Assembly: GCF_900155595.1 (NCBI RefSeq)
Contig: NZ_FTPB01000004.1
Span: 124,001-188,000, forward strand
DNA from: Actinomyces mediterranea
GTDB lineage: Bacteria; Actinomycetota; Actinomycetes; Actinomycetales; Actinomycetaceae
DNA: 64,000 nucleotides
Direction of reading: 5' to 3'
Under the pieces are notes generated by a model that searched no databases, was not told the DNA's origin, and was given only the letters and a program-made list of their open reading frames with translations. Of this stretch, positions 45,980 to 56,481 are shown one piece after another; positions within the stretch are counted from its first letter, which is position 1, and each line of letters begins with the position of its first letter. A program made the position numbers and the translations under genes.

Positions 45980-47434
45980 TCAGGAACGGGAGAGGATCGA
46001 TTTGATGCCCTGAACGGGGATGTCGATCCATGCGGGACGATTGCGGGCCTCGTAGACGGCCTCGTAGAGGGCCTTGTCGAGTTCGAGCGCCCCGATGAGT
46101 ACCTCTCGTCTGTTCTGCGCCTGAGCATCGGCCCCACTCGCGCGGACGTATCCGTCGAGGAACGCCTCCCTCATGTCATCGCGCCAACGCGGATCCGTTG
46201 CCCTGCCAACCGCGGCGGCGTAGTCGAAGGAGCGGAGCATCCCCGCGACATCGCGCATCGGCTGATCCGGCATGGACCGCTCCGCGAGCGGGCGCAGCGG
46301 CTCCCCTTCGAAGTCGAGGACGAACCACTTCGCCTCGTCGACGGGTACGCCCAGCTCGTGGAGAACCTGGCCGAGGTGATAGTCACCGTGGATCCTCGTC
46401 GCATCGTCGAGACGGTCGAGTGCTTCGAGCCGGGTGTACAGCGCCTCCGCCGAGGCGCGCAGGCCGGGCACTGCGGATTCGAGGAACGCGAGTTCAGCGA
46501 ACGCCCATTGTGCGCGTTCGCGCAGCGCTTGGGCGAGCACACCGGGAGCGGGGGGTGTGGAGGAGCCGAGCGCGCGGGCGAGGTGATGGTGCATCTGGGC
46601 GGTCGTCGTGCCCAGGGAGTGGGCGAGGAAGCGGGAGCGTTCGCGTACGGCGCCCCCCGAACCGTCATCGTTTGAGCCGAGGCGGCAGAATAGTTCGAAA
46701 CCGTCATCCGCTTCGGGGATGAATGTACAGGCGACCGCCGAGTCCGCTTCAACGTTCCCTCCCGTAGCGGGGTCGGCCCATGTGAGCGTCGACCAGGCGA
46801 CGGGGGTGCGCACACAGTCCCATCCGTCGGCCGCCAGGGCTGCGGAGATCTCCACATCGGGGTTGCGTCCTGGAGCGAGGACGCGGAAGAGTTTGACGAC
46901 GAGGTCGGGCACCCCTGAATCCGCTGCGGCCGTCATGACGACATTCGTATTCGACTGCTCCCCGGTCATGACCCGCCCATCGGGGGCTCGCTCGATGATC
47001 GCGCGCACCCCCTCGTCTCCTATGACGGTTCCCGCATCGAGTGCGCGCGTCGCCCACGCCCTCCAAAAAAACGGATGGTGCGGACCGTCGACGAGGGCGG
47101 GGCCGTCGGGCATGCAGAAGCCGTGCGAGCCCTCGGTTTCCCCCTCGACCGCGAAGGAGTCGAGGGCGTCGGGGGCCTCAAGGACGAGGGGGACATGAAT
47201 GAGGACGGGCGCGGCGAGTGGATCGTCGCCGCGACGCGCCGCGATGAGGAGGTCGCGCACGCGCGGGGAGTAATTCAGGGAGGCGGTGATCGCTAATGCG
47301 CCCACCTTTGGTGCGGCGTCGCCCTTGAGGGGGAACCAGCGGCGTTCGACGAGCCACGGCTGCAGGGCGGAGAGGAGTGCCTCATCGTCGGGCCACAGGA
47401 ACTCTGGGGACGGGTGGGGTGTTGGCGATGTCAT
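45980..47434 (-). CDS. mak: Maltokinase (maltose 1-phosphate forming)
   Basis: The kinase phosphorylates maltose to maltose-1-phosphate, the donor used by GlgE. The 484-residue protein has an N-terminal cap (LVERRWFPLKG), the GEQSNTNVVM nucleotide region, and the aminoglycoside-kinase-like catalytic loop RIHGDYHLGQVL near residue 345, followed by the VLDFEGEPLRPLAERS metal motif. It is last in the minus-strand operon glgE-glgB-mak. No TreS, the usual maltose source in this pathway, lies in the window. Confidence 0.92.
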   Translation of the reverse strand: MTSPTPHPSPEFLWPDDEALLSALQPWLVERRWFPLKGDAAPKVGALAITASLNYSPRVRDLLIAARRGDDPLAAPVLIHVPLVLEAPDALDSFAVEGETEGSHGFCMPDGPALVDGPHHPFFWRAWATRALDAGTVIGDEGVRAIIERAPDGRVMTGEQSNTNVVMTAAADSGVPDLVVKLFRVLAPGRNPDVEISAALAADGWDCVRTPVAWSTLTWADPATGGNVEADSAVACTFIPEADDGFELFCRLGSNDDGSGGAVRERSRFLAHSLGTTTAQMHHHLARALGSSTPPAPGVLAQALRERAQWAFAELAFLESAVPGLRASAEALYTRLEALDRLDDATRIHGDYHLGQVLHELGVPVDEAKWFVLDFEGEPLRPLAERSMPDQPMRDVAGMLRSFDYAAAVGRATDPRWRDDMREAFLDGYVRASGADAQAQNRREVLIGALELDKALYEAVYEARNRPAWIDIPVQGIKSILSRS

Positions 47435-47460
47435 AGGGCCTCACGATCGAAACGGGCGCT

Positions 47461-47491
47461 GGGGCCGGTGGCAATCGTCGCCACCGGCCCC
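47461..47491 (-). terminator. Hairpin between glgB and mak
   Basis: A perfect 12-bp stem (47461-47472 with 47480-47491) has a 7-base loop. It lies in the 74-base gap after the glgB stop and could reduce read-through into mak. Confidence 0.65.
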
Positions 47492-47508
47492 GCTGTCATT
47501 GATGGGTC

Positions 47509-49704
47509 TCAGTTCTCCTGAGACTTCGGTGCAAGCCACAGCGCGCCGAGCGGCGGCACGCGCAGTTCAACCGAGTAGGGGCGCCCGTTCCAGGGGATCT
47601 CCTCGGCGATGACCCCGAAGGGATTGGTGACGCCGGAACCGCCGAACTCTTCGGCATCGGTATTGAGGATCTCCGTCCACTCGCCGCCGAAGGGAAGACC
47701 GACGCGGTAGCCCTCGTGGGGGTTGCCCGCGAAGTTAGCGACGCAGGCGACGACGGGCTGGCCATCGCCGGTGCGCGCCCCCTTGCGCAGGTATGAAATG
47801 AGGTTGTGGTCTCCGTCGGAAGCGTCGATCCACTCGAAACCGGTGTAGTCGTCGTCCCAGAAGGCGCCGTGCGTCGTGTAGATCCGGTTGAGCTCTGCGA
47901 CGAGTTTCTGGACTCCGGCGTGCCCCTCGAATTGGGTGATCCACCAATCGAGGGAGTAAGATTCGTTCCACTCTTGGCGCTGACCGATCTCCTGGCCCAT
48001 GAAGATCAGCTGCTTGCCCGGATGCGACCACTGGTAGGCGTAGAGGACCCTCAGGCCTGCGAATCGCTGCCAGTCGTCGCCGGGCATCTTCTCAACGAGC
48101 GACTGCTTGCCGTGGACGACCTCGTCATGGGAGAGAGGCAGGACGTAGTTCTCGGAGAAGGCGTAAACGAGGGAGAAGGTGAGTTCCCCATGGTGCCAAC
48201 GCCTGTTCACCGGGTCTTCGGCGAGGTAGCGCAGGGTGTCGTTCATCCATCCCATGTTCCACTTCATTCCGAATCCGAGGCCGCCTCCCGAGGTCGGCGC
48301 GGTGACGCCCGGCCATGCCGTTGACTCTTCAGCGATCATGACGATGCCGGGGTGGCGCCGATAGGCGGTCGCGTTGGCCTCTTGGATGAACTCGATGGCC
48401 TCAAGGTGTTCGCGCCCACCGTACTGGTTGGGGCGCCACTGGCCGTCTTTGCGTGAATAGTCGAGATAGAGCATCGAGGCGACTGCGTCGACGCGCAGAC
48501 CGTCGATGTGGAAGTCCTCGAGCCAGTACAGGGCGTTGGCGACGAGGAAGTTGCGCACCTCGCGGCGCCCGAAATTGAAGACGTAGGTACCCCAGTCGGG
48601 GTGCTCTCCGCGCAGCGGATCCGGATCCTCGTACAGGGGAGTTCCGTCAAAGCGGGCGAGTGCCCATTCATCCCTCGGGAAGTGGGCGGGGACCCAGTCG
48701 AGGATGACGCCAATACCGGCCTTATGGAACTCGTCAACGAGGTAGCGGAAGTCGTCGGGGGTGCCGAAGCGCGATGTGGGAGCGTAGTACGACGTCACCT
48801 GGTAGCCCCATGAGCCGCCGAAGGGATGTTCGGCCAACGGCATGAACTCAACGTGAGTGAATCCCATCTCTTTGACGTAGGGGACGAGTTCATCGGCGAG
48901 GCCGCGGTATCCCAGGCCCTGCTTCCACGATCCCGCGTGAACCTCGTAGATAGACATCGGGCCGGAGTGGACATTGCGCTGGGCGCGCGACTTCATCCAC
49001 TCGTCGTCGGTCCACTCGTGGAAGTAGTCGGTGACGACGGAGGCCGTCGCCGGAGGGATCTCCGTGGCGCGGGCGAGTGGATCGGCCTTTTGCATCCAAT
49101 TGCCGCCGGGGCCCTGGATCTCGAACTTGTAGCGGGTACCGACACCGATGCCGGGGATGAAGATCTCCCAGACGCCGGAGGAGCCCAGGGAGCGCATCGC
49201 GGTGCCCGAGCCGTCCCAGAAGTTGAAGTCGCCGACCACGCGCACGGCACGGGCATTGGGAGCCCACACGGCGAAGGCGACGCCATCGACATCGCCCATT
49301 TCGCCGCTGTAGTGCGTGACATGAGCGCCCAGTACCTTCCACAGATCCTCGTGGCGGCCCTCGGAGATGAGATAGGTGTCCATCTCTCCGAGAGTCGGCA
49401 GGTAGTGGTACGGGTCGTCAAGGACCGTGATCTGGTCGCCGTAGGTGACGCGAACCCGGTAATCGGGAATCTCATCGATGGGCAGTACGACGACCCACAC
49501 ACCCGCCCTTTCGTGTACTGCGGGGTACGACGCGGCAGAGGTCACGACGTCGACGGCATCGGCGAGGTGGTGCACTGTCCGAATGGTGACTCCGCTGTCC
49601 CCGAGGTGTGCTCCGAGGATCGAGTGGGGAGCGTAATAAGTTCCGTTGCCAATCGCGTCGAGGACTCCGTCGTCGACCGGAATTGGGCTCATGTCCGTAT
49701 CCAT
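47509..49704 (-). CDS. glgB: 1,4-alpha-glucan branching enzyme
   Basis: GlgB forms alpha-1,6 branches. The 731-residue protein has an N-terminal CBM48-like module, [18 protein letters not shown], and the GH13 catalytic set: nucleophile Asp in [13 protein letters not shown], acid Glu in [12 protein letters not shown], and [11 protein letters not shown]. The open frame extends far upstream, but the ATG at 49704 with GGAG about 10 bases before it gives the family length. It lies 88 bases downstream of glgE. Confidence 0.95.
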   Translation of the reverse strand: MDTDMSPIPVDDGVLDAIGNGTYYAPHSILGAHLGDSGVTIRTVHHLADAVDVVTSAASYPAVHERAGVWVVVLPIDEIPDYRVRVTYGDQITVLDDPYHYLPTLGEMDTYLISEGRHEDLWKVLGAHVTHYSGEMGDVDGVAFAVWAPNARAVRVVGDFNFWDGSGTAMRSLGSSGVWEIFIPGIGVGTRYKFEIQGPGGNWMQKADPLARATEIPPATASVVTDYFHEWTDDEWMKSRAQRNVHSGPMSIYEVHAGSWKQGLGYRGLADELVPYVKEMGFTHVEFMPLAEHPFGGSWGYQVTSYYAPTSRFGTPDDFRYLVDEFHKAGIGVILDWVPAHFPRDEWALARFDGTPLYEDPDPLRGEHPDWGTYVFNFGRREVRNFLVANALYWLEDFHIDGLRVDAVASMLYLDYSRKDGQWRPNQYGGREHLEAIEFIQEANATAYRRHPGIVMIAEESTAWPGVTAPTSGGGLGFGMKWNMGWMNDTLRYLAEDPVNRRWHHGELTFSLVYAFSENYVLPLSHDEVVHGKQSLVEKMPGDDWQRFAGLRVLYAYQWSHPGKQLIFMGQEIGQRQEWNESYSLDWWITQFEGHAGVQKLVAELNRIYTTHGAFWDDDYTGFEWIDASDGDHNLISYLRKGARTGDGQPVVACVANFAGNPHEGYRVGLPFGGEWTEILNTDAEEFGGSGVTNPFGVIAEEIPWNGRPYSVELRVPPLGALWLAPKSQEN

Positions 49705-49792
49705 AGGTGTAATTCTCCCACAGTTGGCGCCCGATGTGTGAGCCGTGCGACATTTCGGTCGGCAGCGGTCAGCGCACCGGGCGCATCGGTGT

Positions 49793-51862
49793 TCAATTGC
49801 GGTGGTTCGTCCAGGGCTCGACGCTGGTGGCGGGTTCAACCGAGAAGACGTGCCCGAGTCTGGTGACGGGCGACAACTCCACCCAGTTGCTCGTACCCCA
49901 TGTGTAGGTCCTGCCGTCGAGTTCGTCAACGACGCGGATGTGCCCGCCGGGTGTTTCCACTCCCAACTCCCCAAGATTGAGTTCAACGGTGCCATTGACC
50001 CCGTCATGGGGGTTGAGAGAAATCACGCAGATGACAGTATCGGTTTGTCCGGACTCGGTGAAGCGGCCGGACATCTGTCGGGAAAAGCACACGATCTCGG
50101 GATGTGAGGTCGGGTGGATCCTGATCTGGTGAAGCTGTTGCAATGCGGGGTGCTTCGCGCGAGCCGCATTGAGGAGGGTGAGAAGGCGGGAGATGCCTAG
50201 GTGCTCCGCGTCGGCCCACTTGCGTGGGCGGAACTCGTACTTCTCGTTGTCGTTCTGCTCTTCGAATCCGGGGCGCTGAATGTTCTCAACGAATTCACAC
50301 CCCGAGTAGATGCCCCATGTGGGCGAGCCGAGGGCTGCGAGCATGGCGCGGATCGCGAAGATTGCGGTGCCGCCCGTCGTCATCTGGGGGGTCAAGATGT
50401 CGTGCGTGGCCGGCCAGAACGTCGGGCGCATGAGGTGCGGCGTCTGAGTGGAGACCTCGGAGAAGTACTCTTCGATCTCCTGTTTGGTTCTGCGCCACGC
50501 GAAGTAGGTGTAGGACTGGTCGAATCCCGCCATACCGAGGGTGCGCATCATCGCGGGGCGGGTGAAGGCCTCGGCGAGGAAGAGGATATCGGGGTGGCAG
50601 GCGCGTACATCTGCGATGATCTCCTGCCAGAAGCGCACGGGCTTCGTGTGGGGGTTGTCGACGCGGAAGAAGGTGACGCCGTGGGTGATCCACACTTCGA
50701 TGACATCGCGGATGGCCCGGTAGATCCCCTCGTAATCGTTGTCGAAGTTGAGGGGGTAGATGTCCTGGTACTTCTTCGGGGGGTTCTCCGCATAGGCGAT
50801 GGTGCCGTCCGCGCGGGTCGTGAACCATTCGGGGTGCTCGCTCACCCACGGGTGGTCGGGGGAGCACTGCAGCGCGAGATCGAGGGCGACTTCCATGCCG
50901 AGCTCATGGGCGCGGGCCACGAATGCGTCGAAGTCGTCGAAGGTCCCCAGATCGGGGTGGATCGCGTCGTGTCCGCCCTCGTCGGAGCCGATGCCATAGG
51001 GCGACCCCGGATCTCCGGGTTCGGCGACGAGCGTGTTGTTCTTGCCCTTGCGGTTCGTCGTTCCGATCGGGTGGATCGGCGTGAGATAGACGACGTCGAA
51101 GCCCATGTCGGCGATGCGGTCGAGATCGCGGGCGGCCGCATTCAATGTGCCCGACACCCAGGTACCGTCGGGGCGCTGGAATGCCCCGGCGGAGCGGGGG
51201 AAGATCTCGTACCAGGAGCCGACGAGGGCGCGCGAGCGGGCGACCTCGAGCGGATAGGAATGCGACGCCCCGATGAGGTCGCGCAACGGGTTGGCGCGGA
51301 AGTAGGCGCGAACCCTCGAGGAGATGCCCGCCGAGAGGCGCTGCTGGGGGGAGCGGCTGGTATCGCGCAAATGAGTGGCAGCGTCGGCGAGGATGACGGC
51401 GTCCCGGGGGTCGGCCGCTTGTTGGGTAGGATTGCAGAGCGCCTCTCCTGCGATCGCCCTCTCCATGAGGCGCGCGCCCTCTTCCAGCATGAGTTCGACA
51501 TCAACACGGGCGTCGATCTTGATGGTCGCGTCGTGGCGCCACGTGGCGTACGGGTCGGACCAGGAGTCGACGCGGAATGACCACGCCCCCGGCTCATTCG
51601 GCATCACCCACGCCTCATAGCGGTCGAGGCCGGGCGCGATGTCGACCATCGGGGTGCGAGAGAACTCGGTTCCATCCGGCGCGATGAGCACGGCCTCGGC
51701 GGCGAAGGCATCATGTCCCTCGCGGAACACCGTGGCGCGAATGGGCAGGGGCTCATTCTGCGTCGCCTTTGCTGCGAGTCTGCCGTTCTCAATGACTGGG
51801 AACAGTTCAATAACAGGGATCCGGGGCAGAAGAATGTCGCTCACGTCACTAAGACTACCCAT
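49793..51862 (-). CDS. glgE: Alpha-1,4-glucan:maltose-1-phosphate maltosyltransferase GlgE
   Basis: GlgE extends alpha-1,4-glucan with maltosyl units from maltose-1-phosphate. The 689-residue protein has the GlgE N-terminal domain, [10 protein letters not shown], the GH13_3 catalytic Asp in [12 protein letters not shown], and the Glu in [11 protein letters not shown]. Also present are the GlgE-type [17 protein letters not shown] segment and a C-terminal beta domain. The ATG at 51862 has no strong ribosome-binding site. It leads the operon with glgB and mak, so substrate, polymerase and branching enzyme are encoded together. Confidence 0.95.
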   Translation of the reverse strand: MGSLSDVSDILLPRIPVIELFPVIENGRLAAKATQNEPLPIRATVFREGHDAFAAEAVLIAPDGTEFSRTPMVDIAPGLDRYEAWVMPNEPGAWSFRVDSWSDPYATWRHDATIKIDARVDVELMLEEGARLMERAIAGEALCNPTQQAADPRDAVILADAATHLRDTSRSPQQRLSAGISSRVRAYFRANPLRDLIGASHSYPLEVARSRALVGSWYEIFPRSAGAFQRPDGTWVSGTLNAAARDLDRIADMGFDVVYLTPIHPIGTTNRKGKNNTLVAEPGDPGSPYGIGSDEGGHDAIHPDLGTFDDFDAFVARAHELGMEVALDLALQCSPDHPWVSEHPEWFTTRADGTIAYAENPPKKYQDIYPLNFDNDYEGIYRAIRDVIEVWITHGVTFFRVDNPHTKPVRFWQEIIADVRACHPDILFLAEAFTRPAMMRTLGMAGFDQSYTYFAWRRTKQEIEEYFSEVSTQTPHLMRPTFWPATHDILTPQMTTGGTAIFAIRAMLAALGSPTWGIYSGCEFVENIQRPGFEEQNDNEKYEFRPRKWADAEHLGISRLLTLLNAARAKHPALQQLHQIRIHPTSHPEIVCFSRQMSGRFTESGQTDTVICVISLNPHDGVNGTVELNLGELGVETPGGHIRVVDELDGRTYTWGTSNWVELSPVTRLGHVFSVEPATSVEPWTNHRN

Positions 51863-51954
51863 GGAAGCGATCGAATGCTCGGCCCATGGAGAATCTGAGC
51901 GGGCCTTGCGCGTGTTGCGGAAATCATGAACGCCCGTTCACCCCGATGCGGATA

Positions 51955-52704
51955 TCAGACGTTCACGCCGAAGAGATGGCCGACGATGAAGGTCAGGGCC
52001 ATGGCGGCACTGCCCCCGACAAGCAGGCGGATGATCGCGGGCCTCCTGGGTGCCTCGCCGAGGACAGCACTGATCCAACCGGTCAATGCCAATGCGACGA
52101 GGACGGCGACCGCAGTCGCGCCGATGCGCAGGTGTGCGGGGAAAGCCAACATGGTGAGAAGGGGGAGCAGGGAACCTGCGATGAATGCGAGGAATGAGCT
52201 CCCCGCCGCCGCCCACGGATTCGTCAGGTCGTCGGGATCGATATTGTGCTCGGTGCGAAGGTGTGCATCGAGGGCGTCATGGGCACTGAGATCCTTGGCG
52301 ACGAGGGCCGCGGCCTCAGCAGACAGACCGCGCTTCGTCCACATGTCGGCGAGCTTGCGCTCCTGCCCCTCGGGATCGGAGACGAGCAGGGCGCTTTGAT
52401 CGGCGACGAGTTGGCGCTCCGTGTCGCGCTGGGTGGACACTGATACGTATTCTCCGACGGACATCGACAGCGCTGCTGAAACGATTCCGGCGACTCCGGC
52501 GATCGCGATGGCAGTGGTATTCGCCGGATTCGCGGCCGCGACGCCGACGAGGAGGCCCGAGATGGAGACGATGCCGTCATTGGCGCCGAGCACTGCTGCG
52601 CGCAACCAGTTGAGCCGCCCCGCAAGTGAGCGCTGCTTGGCGGGTTGATCGCCGTGAGACCGTGTGAGGAATGCGCTCGCATTCGGGCGCGTGAGTGTCA
52701 TCAT
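51955..52704 (-). CDS. VIT1/CCC1 family membrane transporter
   Basis: The roughly 249-residue protein has five hydrophobic helices. The first two hold LRAAVLGANDGIVSISGLLVG and SAALSMSVGEYVSVSTQRDTE, the hallmark of the VIT/CCC1 (Fe2+/Mn2+) transporters. A long cytoplasmic helical region between helices 2 and 3 carries Glu/Asp/His residues that may bind metal. Tandem ATGs lie at 52704 and 52701 with weak ribosome-binding sequence. It should export or store iron or manganese. Confidence 0.88.
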   Translation of the reverse strand: MMTLTRPNASAFLTRSHGDQPAKQRSLAGRLNWLRAAVLGANDGIVSISGLLVGVAAANPANTTAIAIAGVAGIVSAALSMSVGEYVSVSTQRDTERQLVADQSALLVSDPEGQERKLADMWTKRGLSAEAAALVAKDLSAHDALDAHLRTEHNIDPDDLTNPWAAAGSSFLAFIAGSLLPLLTMLAFPAHLRIGATAVAVLVALALTGWISAVLGEAPRRPAIIRLLVGGSAAMALTFIVGHLFGVNV

Positions 52705-52804
52705 TGGGCAACAATATCCGCATGATTCAGCGGATTCCACGAAGGAATGGCATCCCTGTCGCTGCTGCGGGGACCCTCCGTTTTCGGATGTTGTCATACA
52801 AGAC

Positions 52805-52838
52805 TTCGGGGGTTCTCACCGCAGTGAGGACCCCCGAA
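52805..52838 (-). terminator. Hairpin terminator after trpS
   Basis: Arms 52805-52819 and 52824-52838 form a 15-bp stem with one G-U pair and a CGCA loop, 20 bases beyond the trpS stop. Confidence 0.75.
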
Positions 52839-52857
52839 AACCGTATCCGCGGTCCGC

Positions 52858-53958
52858 TCAATAGTTCATTTGCATGGCGGTGCGCACCTCGGCGAGCGTC
52901 TCATCCGCTTGGGCGTTCGCCCGCTCATTGCCCGCGTGAAGCACGGACAACAAGTAGCCCTCATCAGCGATGAGTTCGGTGCGCCGGACGCGCATCGGTG
53001 CGAGCATCTCGTTGAGAGACTCGGTCACCCGCATCTTGAGCGTCCCCGCCCCCTTGTCACCGATCTGCTCGGCGATGACCTCGGGCGCTTCACCGGAGGC
53101 GAGGGAGGCCAGCATGAGGAGGTTCGCGACCTCGGGGCGAGTCACCGGGTCGTAGGTGATGACGCGGTCAGCGTCGGTCTTCGCCTTCTTGAGGATCTTC
53201 GCCGTCTCATCCGCGCTCATGCCGAGTTCGATGGTATTGCCCCGCGACTTCGACATCTTCGTCCCATCCGTTCCGAGAAGAAGCGGGACTTCGGATAGGA
53301 GGGCCTCGGGACGGCGGAAGACGGGGCGCTCGGGCGTCGCGCGCCCGTAGCGCTTATCGAAGCGCTGGGCGATGAGCCGCGCCTGTTCGAGGTGGGGGAG
53401 CTGATCCTGGCCGACGGGGACGATATTCGCCTTGCAGAATAAGATGTCGGCCGCCTGGTGGACGGGGTAAGTGAGCATCAGGCCGGTCATGGCGCGTCCC
53501 TGGGTGGCTTCCAACTCGGCCTTCACCGTCGGATTGCGATGCAGTTCGGACTCGGTGACGAGTGAGAGGAACGGCAGCATGAGTTGGTTGAGGGCGGGGA
53601 CCGATGAGTGGTTGAAGATGACAGAGCGCTCGGGATCGATGCCCGCCGCGATGTAGTCGGCGATGAGTGCGAGCACCCGCTCTTTGATGGGGCCGACGCC
53701 GTCGCGGTCCGTGATCACCTGGTAGTCGGCGATGAGGACCCATGTCTCGACGCCCCGGTCCTGCAGGAGCACGCGGTTGCGCAGCGTCCCGAAGTAGTGG
53801 CCGAGGTGGAGGTGGCCGGTCGGGCGGTCGCCTGTGAGGATCCTGAACTGGGACGGATCCTGGTCGATCGCGAGATCGATCTGCGCCGAGCGCTCCTTCG
53901 AACGGGCGAGCGACGCATCCGACGTCGAATTGGCGAGAGCATCTTCACTGGAAGTCAT
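52858..53958 (-). CDS. trpS: Tryptophan-tRNA ligase
   Basis: This class I aminoacyl-tRNA synthetase charges tRNA-Trp. The 366-residue protein has the HIGH-type TGHLHLGHYFG near residue 47, the QAADILFCKANIVPVGQDQ substrate loop, and KMSKS in GTKMSKSRGN near residue 230. About 35 Ser/Asp/Ala-rich residues precede the core. It lies between glgX and the transporter, on the same strand as both. Confidence 0.95.
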   Translation of the reverse strand: MTSSEDALANSTSDASLARSKERSAQIDLAIDQDPSQFRILTGDRPTGHLHLGHYFGTLRNRVLLQDRGVETWVLIADYQVITDRDGVGPIKERVLALIADYIAAGIDPERSVIFNHSSVPALNQLMLPFLSLVTESELHRNPTVKAELEATQGRAMTGLMLTYPVHQAADILFCKANIVPVGQDQLPHLEQARLIAQRFDKRYGRATPERPVFRRPEALLSEVPLLLGTDGTKMSKSRGNTIELGMSADETAKILKKAKTDADRVITYDPVTRPEVANLLMLASLASGEAPEVIAEQIGDKGAGTLKMRVTESLNEMLAPMRVRRTELIADEGYLLSVLHAGNERANAQADETLAEVRTAMQMNY

Positions 53959-54021
53959 GCCCCGGATTCTATCGTGGAGCCCGGGGGCGCTCGAATCCGT
54001 CCGTGCAGGCGCAGCCCCTGG

Positions 54022-56316
54022 TCAGAGGTTGGGGCTCGGAGCCACGTCGGTGAGGAGGACGAGAACAGACAAGGGCCCGACCTCGATGCTCGTACCGTGT
54101 GGCACCAGTTCAAGTCCGACGCTCAGATCCTTCGGATCCGTACCCTCGGGAATACCTTCGCCCAGAGAGTTCCACGCGGTGTTGACCGCCAGCAGCCAGT
54201 CGAGCTCATGGCCGACGGGGGGCGTGACCTCTTGAACGTCAAGGGTTCCGTTGATGATGACGAGGGCGTCACGGTCGTTCCATCTGAGGCCCGAGCGCAG
54301 CATCTGGAAGACTCGGTTCTCCGTCTTCGACCACGCATCTGAAGGCATGGGGGAACCGTTGGCGCAGTACCACGTCAGATCGGGGATCGAGTCGCCCCCG
54401 TGCGGCTGACCCGAGGCGTAGACATCGGGGCGCAGCACCGGATGCGCCTTGCGCAGCGCGATGAGCCACTTCGTGAACTCGATCTGGTCGCGCTGAGAGC
54501 GCGTGAGATTCCAATCGACCCACGAAATAGGGGAGTCCTGGCAGTAGGCGTTGTTATTGCCGTACTGGGTGCGGGCGAACTCGTCGCCGCCCAAGAGCAT
54601 CGGCGTGCCGACGGAGATGAACATCGTCGTCAGGAGGTTGCGCCGAGTCTTGCGACGCTTGACGAAGATCTCCTCGTTGCCCTCCGTGCCCGACTGGAGC
54701 TCAGTGTCATCCTCCTCGGTGCGCGCCAAGGAGGCGACCGACCCCTCAATGCCATGGTTCCACGAACGATTGTCGTCGGAGCCGTCCCGGTTGCTCTCGA
54801 GGTTCGCCCAATTGTGCTTGAAATCGAAGGACGTGAGATCAGCGAGGGTGAAGCCGTCGTGCGCAGTGATGAAGTTGATGGACGCCCTCGGGCCGCGGCC
54901 AAGGCCCGTGTGGTGGTCGTAGACGTCACGCGAACCCGCCAGACGAGTCGCCAGATCATTCGGCCCCTCGGCGTGCCCGCCCTCGTCGAGGGCGCGCGCA
55001 TCAGAGAGCCAGAATCCCCGCAGGGCACCGCGGTAGCGGTCGTTCCACTCGGAGAAGGGGAAAGGGAAGTTGCCAGTCTGCCAGCCCCCCGGCCCGATGT
55101 CCCACGGTTCGGCGATGAGTTTCACCGTCCCCAGGTCCGGGTCAGTCGCCATTGCCATGAGGAGCGGGTGCATGGGGGAGTAGCCGGTGGAGAAGCGTCC
55201 GAGCGTGGCCGCGAGGTCGAAGCGGAACCCGTCAACGCCCATCGTCTGCGACCAGTAGCGCAAGGAGTCGAGGATCATCGCCATAGTCTGAGGATGATCG
55301 ACGTTCATCGTGTTGCCGCAGCCCGTGTCATCGATCATCTGGGTCGGTCGTGAGGGCGTGTGGCGGTAGTACAGGTCGGAGTCGAGTCCGCGCCACGACA
55401 GCGACGGACCGGCATCCCCGCCCTCGCAGGTGTGGTTGTACACGACGTCGAGGATGACTTCGATACCCGCCTGGTGAAGGAGCGATACCATTCCGCGGAA
55501 CTCGTCGACGACCGCCTGAGCCCCCTGGGCCTGGGCCGACTTCGACGCGTAGGACGGTTCGGGGGAGAAGAAGGACAGGGTGGAATAACCCCAGTAGTTC
55601 GTCAAGCCCCTCTCAGTGAGGAAGGGCTCCTCGCACTTGGCGTGGATGGGGAGCAATTCGACGGAGGTGATCCCGAGGTTTTTGAGGTAGTGGATGCACG
55701 CCGGGTGGGCGAGTCCCGCATAGGTCCCCTGCAGGTCCTCGGGAACGCCCGGCATATTCTTCGTGAAGCCCTTGACGTGGATCTCATAGATCACCGTTTG
55801 TTCCCAGGGGATCCGCGGTTTGGGAGCGATGGGGAAACCATTCGACACGACGACTGACACGGGCACGTGTCCGCGCGAATCCAGAGGGGAGCGCTTGAGA
55901 GGGTAGGAGATCGGGTAGAGGTCCTCATCAACTTCGTGAGCGTAAACGGCGGGTGAGATATCGACTTCGCCCTCGATGCCGCGCCCGTAGGGGTCGAGGA
56001 GAAAATGAGCCGGATTGTGGAAGAAACCGGCGTCGGGATCCCACGGGCCGTCAACCCTGAATCCATAGCGGGTTCCCCTGCCGTAGCCGTGGATATGACC
56101 GTGCCAGATTCCGGCATTCGAACTCATGAGGCGGTAGCGGGTCTCGGTGCCATCGACTCCGATGATGCAGAAGTCGACACTCGTGGCGCTGCGCGCGATG
56201 ACGGAGACATCGAGACCACCATCTCGGATGGTGACGCCGTAGCGTCCGGGAACCGGATGCGGATCTGTGACAGTGACTACAGTGGTGCGGCGATCGTAAG
56301 CATTGTCGCGGGTCAT
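54022..56316 (-). CDS. glgX: Glycogen debranching enzyme GlgX
   Basis: GlgX hydrolyses alpha-1,6 branches of trimmed glycogen. The 764-residue protein has a CBM48 module, YEIHVKGFTKNMPGVPEDLQ, and the catalytic set: Asp in GVDGFRFDLAATLGR, Glu in VKLIAEPWDIGPGG, and ITAHDGFTLADL. The GLP-type insertion is present, with LGGDEFARTQYGNNNAYCQD after it. GGAGG lies 9 bases before the ATG. Divergent from etfB, with a palindrome in the shared upstream region. Confidence 0.95.
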   Translation of the reverse strand: MTRDNAYDRRTTVVTVTDPHPVPGRYGVTIRDGGLDVSVIARSATSVDFCIIGVDGTETRYRLMSSNAGIWHGHIHGYGRGTRYGFRVDGPWDPDAGFFHNPAHFLLDPYGRGIEGEVDISPAVYAHEVDEDLYPISYPLKRSPLDSRGHVPVSVVVSNGFPIAPKPRIPWEQTVIYEIHVKGFTKNMPGVPEDLQGTYAGLAHPACIHYLKNLGITSVELLPIHAKCEEPFLTERGLTNYWGYSTLSFFSPEPSYASKSAQAQGAQAVVDEFRGMVSLLHQAGIEVILDVVYNHTCEGGDAGPSLSWRGLDSDLYYRHTPSRPTQMIDDTGCGNTMNVDHPQTMAMILDSLRYWSQTMGVDGFRFDLAATLGRFSTGYSPMHPLLMAMATDPDLGTVKLIAEPWDIGPGGWQTGNFPFPFSEWNDRYRGALRGFWLSDARALDEGGHAEGPNDLATRLAGSRDVYDHHTGLGRGPRASINFITAHDGFTLADLTSFDFKHNWANLESNRDGSDDNRSWNHGIEGSVASLARTEEDDTELQSGTEGNEEIFVKRRKTRRNLLTTMFISVGTPMLLGGDEFARTQYGNNNAYCQDSPISWVDWNLTRSQRDQIEFTKWLIALRKAHPVLRPDVYASGQPHGGDSIPDLTWYCANGSPMPSDAWSKTENRVFQMLRSGLRWNDRDALVIINGTLDVQEVTPPVGHELDWLLAVNTAWNSLGEGIPEGTDPKDLSVGLELVPHGTSIEVGPLSVLVLLTDVAPSPNL

Positions 56317-56397
56317 CGCACTGCGCCTCCACTATCAATCGAACACTCGTCTGACAAGCTGATCCCCACATTATGCGCTGAAGGTCCAGTATGTGCG

Positions 56398-56412
56398 AAA
56401 ACACAGTGTTTT
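56398..56412. promoter_or_regulatory. Palindromic operator candidate between glgX and etfB
   Basis: AAAACAC-A-GTGTTTT is a perfect 15-base palindrome with a single central base, AT-rich against the local background. It sits in the 165-base divergent gap, 82 bases from glgX and 70 from etfB, well placed to control either or both. Confidence 0.5.
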
Positions 56413-56481
56413 GGTGTGGGAATGACCATGTGTTCCGTCCGTGACGGCGGTATGTGAACACCGGTATGGCACGCTTGAGCC

